Of a DNA stretch of 64,000 nt, positions 1 to 12,250 are shown one piece after another; the stretch's first letter is position 1; every line of letters starts with the position of its first letter. The notes beneath the pieces are model-generated. The model searched no databases, was not told where the DNA came from, and saw only the letters and a list, made by a program, of their open reading frames with translations. The position numbers and the translations under genes were made by a program. The DNA lies in NCBI GenBank assembly GCA_037043015.1, contig CM073323.1:19496758-19560757 (forward strand), read 5' to 3'. The DNA is from Bryum argenteum. Its lineage: Eukaryota > Streptophyta > Bryopsida > Bryales > Bryaceae.

Positions 1-1775
1 ACAACTATTTACTACATGACACCAGCCCAGCCAAAATCATAATGCTAGATTTTGCAATGAGAATTTACTATACCTTCAAGTAAAACCAAATAAAATCATT
101 TCCGACAATAATATGGAGCAAGATCATACTAAGAGCCATATTTGAAATGTCATGCTCGTCTCTTGCTCTTAAAATGCATGGAATTTTATGCGAGCATTCA
201 AATTCCAAAGCAATTTTCTTTGACAATGTTGGTTCACGATACTCTAAAGGCCTCTAAATAGTTTTAATTCCCTTACATTCTTCTCTCACTATGGTTAACG
301 CACTTGATTTTGAAATACCATATAATTAGCTAGTGTTTGCAAGGTATCACCGGTTGACAACAAATGCAATGTCAAAGAAATTCTACACGGTTTTGAAAGA
401 TGTGATCGTTCGCAATGGCTCGCATTTTATTTATAAGATTAGTAGTCAAGATATGAATGTAGTTAGATGAATCAATATGCTAGTAATAGATTTTAAGTAA
501 TGAGTTGAGAAATTGGAGGACTAGTGATTGGATTGTTAGATACGTAAAAGTGTAGAGTTAGAATTTCAATGTTAGTAGAAGAGGAGAAGGTAGAAGTAGG
601 AAAGAAAATCAGAGAGGAGATTTCCTCCCTCGTCTTTCTTCTTTCCCCTCATCTTTTCTTTGTGCTCTCATATTCTTTTTGTTGTTTTTCTCTTAGTTGC
701 TAGAGTTGTAGATTTCCCTCTCTCTCTTTGTAGTTGCTGGGGTTGTAGATTTTCCTCTCTCTCTCTTGTATGGTTGTGTTTCTATTGTTTTGGAAGAACG
801 TTAGGGTTTGGAATTAAAAGGAGGATATGTGTGAGATCAGAATGGTAGTTAGGTGATAACCATTAGTATGTAGGAGATTGTGTGGTGAATGTGATTTCTA
901 TAGATTGAAGAAGAATAAAGGAGTGATGATGCCTCCAAGAAGGATGGAAAGCTGCCGATTTTAGAATGTGATTGCAGACGCTTGGAGAGAAGTCTAGAAG
1001 AGAAGAAACCTCATTGCGCTTCCTTACTAGGAAGCCTAGGCTCATCTTTAATAGATGGAGGATGGAGGAATGATGGTCACTTTAATGACGGTGTGTCTAT
1101 TGTGGCGGGTGGTTAGAAAACTCAACTTTGGTCACTTTAATGACGGTGTGTCTATTGTGGCGGGCGGTTAGAAAACTCAACTTTGGAGCATCATTTTTTA
1201 AGATCCAGAAAGAACTAAGGAATTAGATTTTAGTTTCATATGCATTTTGAAAATTGCTTTTCATAAATTCTAGCTTGCTCCAAGAAGAGCAAGAACAAGA
1301 GATTGACGGCCATTTTAGTATCCAAGGATCTAGTTGCTTGTTGGTCGCCAATTGTATTCTTTTTCTATACTTAGTTTGTAATTTTTATTGCAATTTTATG
1401 TGTTTTGATGATTTTGTGAGATTTTATGTTTAGTCTAAGTGTATACACGACCGGCTATCTTATTTTGTAAAATTTTAGAGTCCATTGCTTGGAGGGATTA
1501 CAGTTTACATTCTCAAGCAACCATTCTCTAAAGGTTTTCATCTACTAGGTGAATTGCTCATAGAATACAAAGTCTTAATTTTGTATTTATATTCTCAACA
1601 TGAGTCCAAGCAAATGACATAATTACAAAAATTAGGCCTACTGACCCATACACAATCTTTGCACATTTTTGCACTGTATAATCTAAGAAGATATTGAGAC
1701 GCAAATCCACTTGGCTCCTCAAATTTACACACCGCCCTCTCCATGCTTTCAAATAAAAGATATGTCATCATCAAC
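1..1775. other. left flank, no gene recognised
   Basis: AT-rich sequence with no convincing coding frame. A pyrimidine-rich stretch lies near 600-780. The only clear structure is the 55-bp tandem duplication at 1075-1184, listed separately. The segment ends at the ATTG target duplication (1776-1779) of Element I, so it is the pre-insertion flank. Confidence 0.6.
1075..1184. repeat. 55-bp direct tandem duplication
   Basis: Two adjacent copies begin GGTCACTTTAATGACGG at 1075 and 1130. I see one substitution between them (GGGTGGTT versus GGGCGGTT), so the duplication is recent. No function is apparent. Confidence 0.9.
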
Positions 1776-1779
1776 ATTG

Positions 1780-1807
1780 AACACTCAATTCATTAAAAGT
1801 GCACGTG
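1780..1807 (+). repeat. left terminal inverted repeat of Element I
   Basis: Starts AACACTCAATTCATTAAAAG and pairs with 22031-22058 at 23 of 28 positions. The motif TTAAAAGTGCAC recurs just inside, near 1814-1825, as an iterated subterminal motif. Confidence 0.88.
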
Positions 1808-2176
1808 CGATATTAAAAGTGCACATGTTGAAATTTAGTAACTTGAAGAATATACAGTCATATTTTACCTATAAAGTGCCAAATTGAATTACATCAATTT
1901 TACAAATATTTGATCAATTGAGTTTAATATTTGCATGTTTATAATGAAAAAATCATGCAATGTCACATTAATTTGCATACATTCTAATTTATGCATTCAA
2001 TGAAACAAAAAACACACAAGTTCATTGAATGATTGGTAAAAGATAAACTACAAAATATTGAAGTTTTGATTATAATAATTTGATAACAACATTTTGCATT
2101 GAAAAGTCAAGCAATGTTTGTCATCTCTATATCAAGGCATCCTCCTCTAACAAGATCGCAGTTTCCATCTATCTAT

Positions 2177-5100
2177 TTACCTATCAAAATATCCTACATG
2201 CTGCCACTCTATTGCCTCCAAATGATGATACATTGAATTTTTTTGATCATCGGGGATCTTTATCTCTTTTTCCGTGCGTTTTCCCAATACACTTGTTACA
2301 TTCTTTGTTCCAACGGTATTCTTCCAAGCACCAAAGATTGATTTGATTGGCACAAAATCATTACATTCCCTTGATGGCTCCCACATCCGCTCTATGCAGT
2401 TTTGATACCGTTTGAAGAATTTTCCTACATCGTCCTTCAATCCAAGAGGCATTTTTGGTTGGTACCACAAAACTTCAGCTTCACCATCAGAAGTTGTTGG
2501 AGCAATTGTTTTCAATACCTTCCCTATAAAAAAGGGAATACCACTATCCATATCTTCATCACTAGTTTCCATTGCAACAAACATCCCGATTTCAACTTCC
2601 TTATGGAGATCCAATGTTACAATTGCATTTGTTGCACTACCTAGGGCATGCGTCCTCGTCGCATTGGTTTGACTTTGACATTGTTCTCTCCCTCGTTCAC
2701 GACTTTGGCCCACTTTGCGCACTCTATGATTCTTGGGCATCTGGGATCGCGGTCCAAAATAATCTGTAACCAAAACTGGAGGGAGAGATTGAAGAACATT
2801 GGAGATTGCATAATCATGTCCATTTCTATCATATCTAAGGGCATCATTTGGGTGAATGTCATTGTATACATGTGGCCAAAATGGCATATTCCTCTCCTCC
2901 GTTCTATCCTTCAAAGGAAACTCATGCATATATGTTTTAAGTTTTGAAGTTTCTTCAACCGCCCGGAAACTCTTTTCTACATTTATATGTCGAGCAATAT
3001 GCCTTTCTTTCAATAATATGAAATCCTCCAATGCTCGCAATTCCCTTCCATCTGGTTCCGCAATGCTTGCTAAATCAACTTGAGAATTGATACTAGGAAT
3101 TCTTTGGAGACATTCATGTCCATGCTCTGGTTTCCCAAGCTGGGGACCTCGAGTATGGTTTATACTGAACATGTGGCTTATTGTTATTCATGTAGAAACG
3201 AAAGTGATGCGGTTGACTGATGCCAACAAATGCATCCGTTCTCAAATATGGCGTAATAAACTTCTTCCAATCCCTAATGTGTTCCAAATGCTCAACATGA
3301 ACAAAAGGTTCAGTATGTGTTGGACGCTCACGAATTTTCTCTAATAGCTCCGGAAGGGAATCAATATCTTCATGTTTTAATGCAGAGGAGATGAAACTAA
3401 ACCGTTGATCAATGTCTTCGTGCGTGTGACCTACAATTAAAAATGACAACTGGATTTCTTTGAGAAATCCTAACGCCACCAATGTTGCACATAATCCGAG
3501 TACGTACACATTCTTGTTCTCTCTCCCACAATTGTATGCTTGAATGCGAAGAATAGGAGCTAATTTTCCTTTTCGTCGTTTCACATCTTGCAATACCTTC
3601 ACAATTGATGTAACAACCTGGTTGCTGTCATGTTTGTGATGTGCATCAATCCAAACATGGCAATATAATCCAATCCCGTGTACTAGAACTCCACAAAGAT
3701 GAGTCTTTACATACCGAGACTCTATTCCTTTCACACTTTGCTTGATTTTCGGCACATAGGTTGTGTTTTGGTCCATACCATCTATAATAATACTCATACA
3801 ATCATCAGGAGTCTCGATTGCAGCTTCTCTGGCTCGACTATAATCCTTTCGCTCTTCCACACTTAAATCCAAGTGTAGACGATAGGCAGCGTCTACTGCA
3901 TTCTTCATTGCTTCATTGGGCATAGATTTTCTTGCTTCTTTGTATTCCCAACAATGTTGACATTTTGAAAATCTAGATTCACATGGAACATGTACATTTG
4001 TAAATTCTCTTCGCCACATCTTCGAAAACGTAGAGAACCCAATTTGATTCTCTCCCATCTTTGAGAGCGAGGAATTCACAACCGTCCAAACTTCGCGACG
4101 GCGCACACTCATTGGTAAACAAATCACCGGAACAACTGCTTCATCACACACACGACGGACTTGTCGATGCGGTTGAGTTTCTCCCAAAGCTTTTATATAT
4201 GATTCAAATTTAGCTCTTGCCATTGATATATGTGGTGATTCCCTCCGATTACTTGTGTTACCATGAATGGGATTGTACAAGTCTTTCTCTCGGATCTCAG
4301 ATATGACAGTATTTAATCTCCTTAAAGAATAACCAACTCCCAAAGCAAAACAAGCGTTGCAAACAATAGAGAAATCCGCTAAGTAGTCCCCAATTTGGAC
4401 CCCAGTTCGTCCCCAATTCGTCGTTTCGTGCCCACTTTTCGGTTGTCCGCTAAGTAAAGAAAATTGGGGACCAAATGTACCAAAATGGGGACCAAACTAG
4501 TCGAAGTGGGGACCAAACTCAGAAAACCATCGCGATCGGTGCATTTTTGAGTTTGGTCCCCAGTTCGATTCTAGTGCCCAGTTTAGTCCCCAGTTCGATT
4601 TTGATGCCCAGTTTGACGTTTTGGTCCCTAGTCCGACAAAAATTGGGTGTTTTGATCCTTAGTCCGCACTACTTAGCGGATTTCTCTAATGTGTCCACAA
4701 ATCTTGGTCTCAAATCTACATTTGTCTTGCATATTTTCCCTTGCAACTATAAAAGCCTGTAATGTAGTCACCAACCAGGAAGCTCGATGCTTGTAATCTT
4801 TGCTTCTCCAAGCTTCATACCTCAAAGATAACAAATCAAATGCATTGATTTGTTGTAAACATCTTTTGGAACAAACTCTTTTACTTTTAGCATCCATAAC
4901 TGCAGTCAAGGTAACTTTATCTTTCCTACTGACTCCAATGACCCGGAGACCCGTAGGTGGTTTTCGATTCCGAATCTTTGGTATATACGTATGCCTTGGT
5001 GAAGATGTTGGCAATCCATCCATTGACTGAAATGCAGGCAAATCATCCATTGTATGAATTATAGCCGAACTTCGTGGAGTGTTGTTACTCCCAACTCCAC

Positions 5101-5413
5101 TTGTATTTCCTAAAAATCCTTGGGATGAAAGAGGCGATTGAGATGAGTTTCCTATATACACATGTGAATCACCTTGTGTCAATTTTTGAATATTGTTCCA
5201 AGGCCAACAAATGATTTTGTCCAAACACTCTCCCATTTTACACATGTATAATTCATACACATGTGCATTTTCATCTTCAACACTTTTTATGTAGACTACT
5301 TCATCGGTTGCACGTAAAGGCCGACCTCCAATAATGCATCCCACGGGCATTTTTCTAATTACCCCTGTAGCAACTACAATCCCATCAATGTTAAGGAGAG
5401 CCACGTCCATCAT
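2177..5413 (-). pseudogene. DUF7869-type protein gene, proposed transposase of Element I, broken
   Basis: Three open stretches follow each other on the minus strand: 5413-4673, 4343-3114 and 3172-2177. The first two are separated only by the 320-bp element at 4368-4687, and removing it joins the frame. The second and third overlap in different frames, so there is a one-base frameshift near 3130-3170. Visible motifs are a Cys-containing segment (VCNACFALGVGYS) at the first junction, IIIDGMDQN near 3770-3795, NCGRENKN near 3510-3540, and VGHTHEDID near 3405-3435. The last is the hallmark of DUF7869 proteins. I infer an RNase H-like DDE layout from these acidic positions, with the second Asp replaced by Tyr here (YNC rather than DNC). 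The C-terminal part (FFIGKVLK, then VLWYQP) matches the same region of the Element II copy. DUF7869 has no settled function, so the transposase role is inference. Confidence 0.8.
4368..4687. mobile_element. 320-bp miniature inverted-repeat element
   Basis: Perfect 20-bp inverted ends, AGAGAAATCCGCTAAGTAGT and its complement, enclose a non-coding body rich in TTTGGTCCCC and GGGGACCAAA motifs. It is flanked by AAT on both sides (4365-4367 and 4688-4690). Trimming one base from each end gives TA as an alternative duplication, so the superfamily (PIF/Harbinger-like or Tc1/mariner-like) is unresolved. It sits inside the coding region of the DUF7869-type gene. Excision with either duplication restores an open frame there. 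Confidence 0.88.
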
Positions 5414-5639
5414 TTTTTTCCAATTAATTCTAAAGGATGTCGTCGGAATGACCCTTTGTCTCTAATTTTAAATACCTATGCAATTTCTCAAATCGGGCCA
5501 TTTACTACTCCATATTCGAGTACTCATATTTGTTGAAATGCATAAAAAATCCTGTTATCCACCAAATAAAGGATTAAACAACATTACAACATACTTGTAA
5601 ACACCAACAAATCCTTTTGGAATAAACCAATTTTGAAGG

Positions 5640-7345
5640 GAGTGCAAATTATAAAAAGAGGTGCCCACCCCCTCCCTTTGGTTGAACAAATCAAGTGCAA
5701 ATTTTAATGGGGGTCGGAATGTTTCTACCCCCTTCAAATTCTAAAAAACAAATGTGTAAATTTTAATGGGGGGTGGACATCTTTTCACCCCCTTTCAAAT
5801 TCTAAAAAACAAATGTGTAAATTTTAATGGGGGTTGGGCATCTTTCCACCCCCTTTCAAATTCTAAAAAACAAAAGTATAAATTTTGAAGGGGGGTGGGC
5901 ATGTTTCCACCTTCCTTCAAATTCCAAAAAACATATGTGTAAATTTTAATGAGGGTTGGGCATGTTTCCACCCCCCTTCAAATTCTAAAAAACAAATGTG
6001 TAAATTTTAATGGGGTGTGGGCATGTTTCCACCCCCTTCAAATTCTAAAAAACAAATGTGTAAATTTAAATGGGGGGTGGGCATGTTTTCACCCCCTTCA
6101 AATTCTAAAAAACAAATGTGTAAATTCTAATGCGGGGTGGGCATGTTTCCACCCCCCTTCAAATTCTAAAAAACAAATGTGTAAATTTTAATGGGGGGTG
6201 GGCATGTTTCCACCCCCCTTCAAATTCTAAAAAATAAATGTGTAAATTTGAATGGGGGGCGGGCATGTTTCCACCCCCTTCAAATTCTAAAAAACAAATG
6301 TGTAAATTTTAATGGGGGGTGGGCATCTTTCCACCCCCTTTCAAATTTTAAAAAACAAATGTGTAAATTTTAATGGGGGTTGGGCATCTTTCCACCCCCT
6401 TTCAAATTCTAGAAAACAAAAGTATAAATTTTGAAGGGGGGTGGGCATGTTTCCACCTTCCTTCAAATTCCAAAAAACAAATGTGTAAATTTTAATGGGG
6501 GGTGGGCATGTTTCCACCCCCCTTCAAATTCTGAAAAACAAATGTGTAAATTCTAATGGGGGTTGGGCATGTTTCCACCCCCCTTCAAATTCTGAAAAAC
6601 AAATGTGTAAATTTTAATGGGGGGTGGGCATCTTTCCACCCCCTTTCAAATTTTAAAAAACAAATGTGTAAATTTTAATGGGGGTTGGGCATCTTTCCAC
6701 CCCCTTTCAAATTCTAAAAAACAAAAGTATAAATTTTGAAGGGGGGTGGGCATGTTTCCACCTTCCTTCAAATTCCAAAAAACAAATGTGTAAATTTTAA
6801 TGAGGGGTGGGCATGTTTCCACCCCCCTTCAAATTCTAAAAAACAAATGTGTAAATTCTAATGGGGGGTGGGCATGTTTCCACCCCCCTTCAAATTCTGA
6901 AAAACAAATGTGTAAATTTGAATGGGGGGTGGGCATGTTTCCACCCCCCTTCAAATTCTAAAAAACAAATGTGTAAATTTTAATGGGGGGTGGGCATGTT
7001 TCCACCCCCCTTCAAATTCTAAAAAAACAAATGTGTAAATTCTAATGGGGGGTGGGCATGTTTCCACCCCCCTTCAAATTCTGAAAAACAAATGTGTTAA
7101 TTTTAATGGGGAGTGGGCATGTTTCCACCCCCCTTCAAATTCTAAAAAATAAATGTGTAAATTTGAATGGGGGGTGGGCTTGTTTCCACCCCCTTCAAAT
7201 TCTAAAAAACAAATGTGTAAATTTTGAAGGGGGGTGGGCATGTTTCCACCCCCCTTCAAGTGTAAAAAAAAGTATAAATTTTAAGGGGGGTGGCATGTTT
7301 TCACCTTCCTTCAAATTCCAAAAAACATATGTGTAAATTTTAATG
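5640..7345. repeat. palindromic minisatellite, about 27 units of roughly 61 bp
   Basis: Each unit contains GGGGGGTGG, a short loop GCATGTTT, and CCACCCCCC. The pairing extends outward in many copies (AATTTGAAGG against CCTTCAAATT), so each unit can form a long hairpin. Units are joined by a linker like CTAAAAAACAAATGTGTAA. A variant with AGTATAAATTTTGAAGG recurs near 5877, 6421, 6727 and 7270, which suggests growth by duplication of blocks. The array lies just upstream of the minus-strand DUF7869-type gene of Element I, where a leader intron would be. Open frames across it are by-products of the repeat. Confidence 0.93.
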
Positions 7346-7439
7346 GAAGGTGGGCAATAGTATTACAAACTTAGTGATGTTACTTACTTTTGAAGTCCCC
7401 TGGATAGAGAATTCATGCATATGTTACTACCGGTCTACC

Positions 7440-7690
7440 GCCTCTCCTTTTCAGTGAAGGAAATCAAGTGCAAAGTTTAAAAGAGGGTGGGCATGTTTCC
7501 ACCCCCCTCTTTTGATTAAAAAGAATCATATGCAAGTTCTAAGAGGAGGTGGGTATTTTCCCACCCTCTTAAAATTAATTATAATTTTGTGAAACTTTTA
7601 ATAGAAAGTGGACATGTTCCCCACTCTAAAGCTCTTATATATTTAATTGATAGTTTAGAAGAGGTTGGAGACGTTTTTACCCTCTTTAAT
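7440..7690. repeat. decayed units of the palindromic minisatellite
   Basis: Three or four degraded copies of the upstream repeat remain, with GGTGGGCATGTTTCCACCCCC near 7484-7506 and weaker versions near 7547-7565, 7605-7625 and 7660-7685. The arms are shorter and less perfect than in the main array. Confidence 0.75.
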
Positions 7691-8129
7691 TATTATAATT
7701 AAGTAGACAATCTAATCATAGAATCTCAAATTTAACATGAAGTTCTACTTACATACTAAATTTTAACGGTTGATTCTTCTTCATTTGTGAGATCATAATG
7801 GTCAAAATAGGTTGAATTTTCATCCTACGAGAACAAACAAAATCCATTTCCAGTTTTAATAAAAGGTATGGGTTACATTTATTTTAGAGATATAGAAGAA
7901 TAAATATATGCCCGTTCTTTGAAATTAAACTATAATTATGAAAAATTTAGAGAGTAAATGTATGACTCACCTATGATTGAATATCTTCTGCAGTGTTTGT
8001 GGAAGATGTCATGTAGTTCAATACAATATCCGTAAGCTTGTCACATCATGCTTAAAATCGTCACTCCACGGTAGAAAAGAGGAATGGGAGATTTGACAAC
8101 TTGCCTTTATATATGGTGGACCTTGGACG

Positions 8130-10560
8130 GCTCCTTTTCATTAGTAGCCGCAATTTATTAGGTTAACTCAAATTAACTAAACCCTAATAGGTTTACCTTA
8201 CGCTCGCAAACTCACACAAGGTGATTCCGTGCTTTCGACACTTTCTTCTCTCGATCGACCCAGAAACCGGATTTTAGGGTTTTGTGTGCACTTGTGCGTA
8301 ACGCTGACGGCTGACCTCGCTGTGATTCAGATGCAACCCTAACTGTTTGCAATCGTTTTTCAATCCCCGTGCTAGCTCAGCAATGGAAACGGCAGGATTA
8401 TAGCGTTTTGGAGTTATGGCAGCGAGGAAGATGCTGGTGCTCAATGCTACTTCTCGTGGGTGTGTTTCGTGGGTGGGTTGGCTAACACCACGGCTGAGCC
8501 GCTAAAACAGCTTCTTCAGCAGGTAATCAAGCCATTTCCTCTTTCGCAATGATTTTCTTCTTGAAACCATCGATCCGTATAGAAGAGGATCGTAATTGGA
8601 TCCTGAACTGCTTCCTTTGCAATGTCCGGAATTCTTAGTGCTGTAATTCTTAGATCTGTCTCTTCTCTGCGTCGTCTCTGGAGGAGCTTGCCTTCTCGCT
8701 CTCTCCTCACAGCTAAGGTCAGTCGAGTGTTTCTGACGGCCCTCTAATCCTCACTTGCGCAATTTGTCGAGAGGCGTTCTGTTAGGTTCTAGTCGCGCGT
8801 TACGTTCGAGCATGTCTGCGTTCTTTAGGCTTGCAGATCGATTCTGAAGCGCCAGCTCGAAGATCCGTGGGTCTGGCTTCTCCACGCCCTCGATTCCTGA
8901 GAATACGCCGAAGTCGTTCTCCGAGTCCTGAACACACAGCTTTGTCAGTTCCTCTCGAGTGAATTAGTGAGCGATTAAGATGAGTTGGACGGTGATCACT
9001 GACCTAATGGAGGCCCAACTGGGGTAAGATGACGTCCCGGTAACGATACTCGTCGTTGCTCACCACGCCCACAATCAATCCCTGCTGCCGCGCCCATCGC
9101 AATCAATCCTTGCTGCCGCGCCCATCACAATTAATCCCTGCTGCCGCGCCCATCGCAAATTGTTTTCAGTCATTGCTTACATCCGGATGCAAGTCGAACC
9201 GATTTGGCTTCTCTTAATGTGACCTAGTCTCGGGCGACTTATTGGTGTGGCATGTCGATTGCAAAATTGTGCCCAATTGCAGTAATTGTTGCTAATTTCG
9301 GGAATCCTTTTACTTGTTTTGTGCAGTGTACAGTTGTTGAGCCGAAGTTCTGTAGGAGTAAAGCTTCTGTAGCCTGAGCATTAGAAGCGTGTTCAGATTT
9401 GTTGCTATACAAGCGATGGTGGTGGCGGGGATTGTTTGAATCAGTCTGAGTCCTTCGAGTGCGTTGTGCGTATTAGTGATATAACACAGCAGGAATCGCG
9501 TTTGCCCAGAGGCTACTTTTGGAGATGTTTTCATTATAAGTTCAGAGTATTGGAGGTATGTGTCTCAATCTGATTTAATTTAGGCGTTTTAATTACAAAC
9601 GTAGAGGTCCTTTTGATACTTTATGTACGTAGAGGTCTTGCTAGAAGCCAGGAATATTTTGTCATACAAACGTAGATGTCCTTTCAATACTTCATGTACT
9701 TGATGAAGCCATGCTTGCAGTCACTTAAGAATTTTTTGTGCTTGTGCAGGTTCTATTGATTATTGAGTACTTGTTAAGACTCCAACGCGCCGCCGGTCTT
9801 GATTTGACAATTGATCGTCGACGTTCTTGCAATTGCCTTGGCGCAGGGGTGTGACCTACTATTGGATATCATGCAGGGTAGTATCTTCCTCCGTCTTTGC
9901 AGGTTAGTTCTTGATCTATTAGAACAGGCTGTCTGATAATTGATGAGGTTCAGCTTATCTAGTGCTTTGCATGATCATGGTTAGACATCAGCGATGGTCT
10001 CACGGAGCGTTATGTTCTGAATTGCGATGCGTTATTAAGTAGGTGTCGTCATGAGTGAGGGTCATTTATTCATGAAATTGCAGAGGAAGTCGGTAATGAT
10101 GTAATTGTCGTACTTTGCAGAACCTGGTAACTTCCGTTATGACTTTGGGATGTCATGCGCTTTTGGTCACTGACACTGTCCTCTTACATTCTTGCTTGTG
10201 AGACCTTTTTGGGGACTTTCTCATGTCTTGTTGCAAAAGTGCATGAAGATCGTTGTCTCCGTTTGAGTAGTGTGAAAATATCTTCGGTAAATTTTGTTTT
10301 CGAGAATTTAGTCATTTGCATGTTTTCACAAGAGTGCAATTAGTTTTGCTCTTTTCATTTTTTAAGTAAGAAGCAATCACTTTGACTTAAAACTTTGATT
10401 TACTATGCCACAAGACTTTGAGAGGAGGAAGTTTGATATTTAGACAACCCTATTGCATTTTGTGATGTGATGTAGGGATGTTGATTGTGATGTGCAGAGC
10501 AATTAAAACTTGAGTGATACAAAACTTGGGAAGGACTTTCAAGCCAAGGGCAATGGTAAG
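8130..10560 (+). promoter_or_regulatory. likely promoter and non-coding leader of the Element I plus-strand gene
   Basis: This is the most GC-balanced stretch between the two divergent genes of Element I. AAACCCTA-like telobox motifs occur near 8187-8200 and a TTAGGGTTTTG motif near 8274. Plausible plus-strand splice signals follow: a donor CAG/GTAATC near 8520, acceptors ending GTGCAG near 9750 and TTTGCAG near 9902, and a donor ATG/GTAAGC near 10557. No long frame exists. I read it as spliced untranslated leader sequence, comparable in position to the GC-rich first exon of Element II near 41.7-42.2 kb. This is inference from position and signals only. Confidence 0.4.
9072..9155. repeat. 28-bp tandem repeat, three copies
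   Basis: Copies start at 9072, 9100 and 9128 and share the core CTGCTGCCGCGCCCATC with a CAATCAATCC-type lead. Few substitutions separate them. Confidence 0.85.
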
Positions 10561-11325
10561 CTTGGGGTATCACTTTTTGGACACACTAATTAGGTTATTT
10601 TTATTGAAAGCCTCCAAAATTTGTCTAATTTAGTCATTTTAATCAAGTAAAAAGACCCTAAAATAGAAAATAAAATATCATGCACCTCACTGAAATCAAA
10701 GTATATATGCCTATAGATTTTCTTTTAGATTTTTTATTTTTTTTGGATCCATTCATAGATGAGGGAAAAAGTGTTGAATTTGGGGATTTGCAGGCATTAT
10801 AATGCACAATGAATTAATTTTTTTATTATTAAATAAATTATTTTGTATTCTATACAAGAAGATGTAGGTCATATTCAAAAATCATATTAAAATAAAAATG
10901 GTTGATATTCCATTTGCTTGATTCTATGGATTTTAGGTTATTGGGACATGACTTACTTTTTCAACTAAAAAATCAAATAAAATTACTTCAAAATATTTTT
11001 TTTAATTTTTAATTTTTTTTCTTGATACATTATAAGTATAGACAACTAAAACCACATCTAATGAAGTCTTATTGTATTACAGTTTAAAAATGGATATGTT
11101 TGTCACACCAGCATAGAGTGCAATTGTTCATGGGACAACCTTTTTGGGTACCCCAACCAGACCATCACCCCCAAGCTTACTGATTTTGGAAGCAAGCTTA
11201 TTGATTTTTAAGCCAAGCCTACTGATGTTCAAGCACGGTTAGTTCTTTCACCTTTTCAAGTGATTCTCGGTTCTTTCACCATGTTCCTACATCATTTTAA
11301 AGTGCATCTCGGTTCTTATAAGTTT
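10560..11325. other. AT-rich interval, no gene seen
   Basis: Mostly A and T runs with no coding frame and no recognisable repeat. It probably belongs to the long leader intron that also contains the palindromic array that follows. Confidence 0.5.
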
Positions 11326-12250
11326 GGGATGGGGTGGGCACATGCCCATCCTCTTCATCAAGGTCAATTTTTTTGTAGAAGTTTGAAATGGGGTGTACAC
11401 ATGCCCACCCTCTTAATCAATTATTTTTCTTCACTTTTGAAGAGGGTGAGCACATGCCCACCCCCTCCTTTCAATTAAGTTTTTATTCTCACATTAGATG
11501 GGGGTGGGCACATACCCACCTCCTTCCTCAAGGTCAAATTTTTCTTATGAGGTTGGAATGGGGTGGGCACATGCCCATCCTCTTCATCAAGGTCATATTT
11601 TCGTAGAAGTTTGGAATGGGGTGGACACATGCCCACCCTCTTCATCAATTATTTTTCTTCACTTTTGAGGAGGGTGAGCACATGCCCACCCCCTCCTTTC
11701 AATTAAGTTTATCCTCACATTAGAAGGGGGTGGGCACATACCCACCTCCTTTCTTAAGGTCAAATTTTTCTTAAAAGTTTGGAATGGGGTGGGCACATAC
11801 CCACCTCCTTTCTCAAGGTCAAATTTTTCTTAAAAGTTTGGAATGGGGTGGGCACATACCCACCTCCTTCCTCAAGGTCAAATGTTTCTTATAAGATTGA
11901 AATGGGGTGGGCACATGCCCACCCTTTTCATCAAGGTCAAATTTTTCGTAGAAGTTTGAAATGGGGTGGACACATGCCTACCCTCTTCATTAAATTTTTT
12001 TTTTATCTCTTTAGAAGGGGGTGGTAATATGTTGTCCCCTTCTTCAGTTTAATTTTTATCGTCACATTAGAAGGGGGTGGGCACATACCCACCCCTTTCT
12101 TCAAGGTCAAATTTTTCTTATAAGTTTGGAATTGGAATTCGTATCGTCACATTAAAAGGGGGTGGGCACATGTCCACCTCCTTCATCAATTTATTTTTTT
12201 TCTCACTTTTGGAGGGGTAAGCACATGCCCACATGCCCACACCCAATTTT
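11325..12250. repeat. second palindromic minisatellite of Element I, about 14 units
   Basis: Units of about 57-62 bp contain GGGGTGGGCACATGCCCACC, a near-perfect palindrome, joined by CTCTTCATCAAGGTCAAATTT or CTTTCAATTAAGTTT-type linkers. The core resembles that of the 5640-7345 array (GGGGTGGGCATG...CCACCCC), so the two arrays flank the central region with related palindromes facing each gene. A good splice acceptor (TTGGCAG) follows at 12350-12356, just before the ParB/methyltransferase-like gene, so the array is probably in its leader intron. Confidence 0.92.

Noticed and set aside
660-848. 62-residue small protein
   Set aside because: Low-complexity Cys/Leu/Phe translation of a T- and C-rich tract, with no conserved feature or gene signals.
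5949-7336. Proteins encoded across the minisatellite (CFHPLQILKNK repeats)
   Set aside because: Frames arise from a 61-bp repeat without stops in some registers, they break at every length variant, and similar frames exist on both strands.
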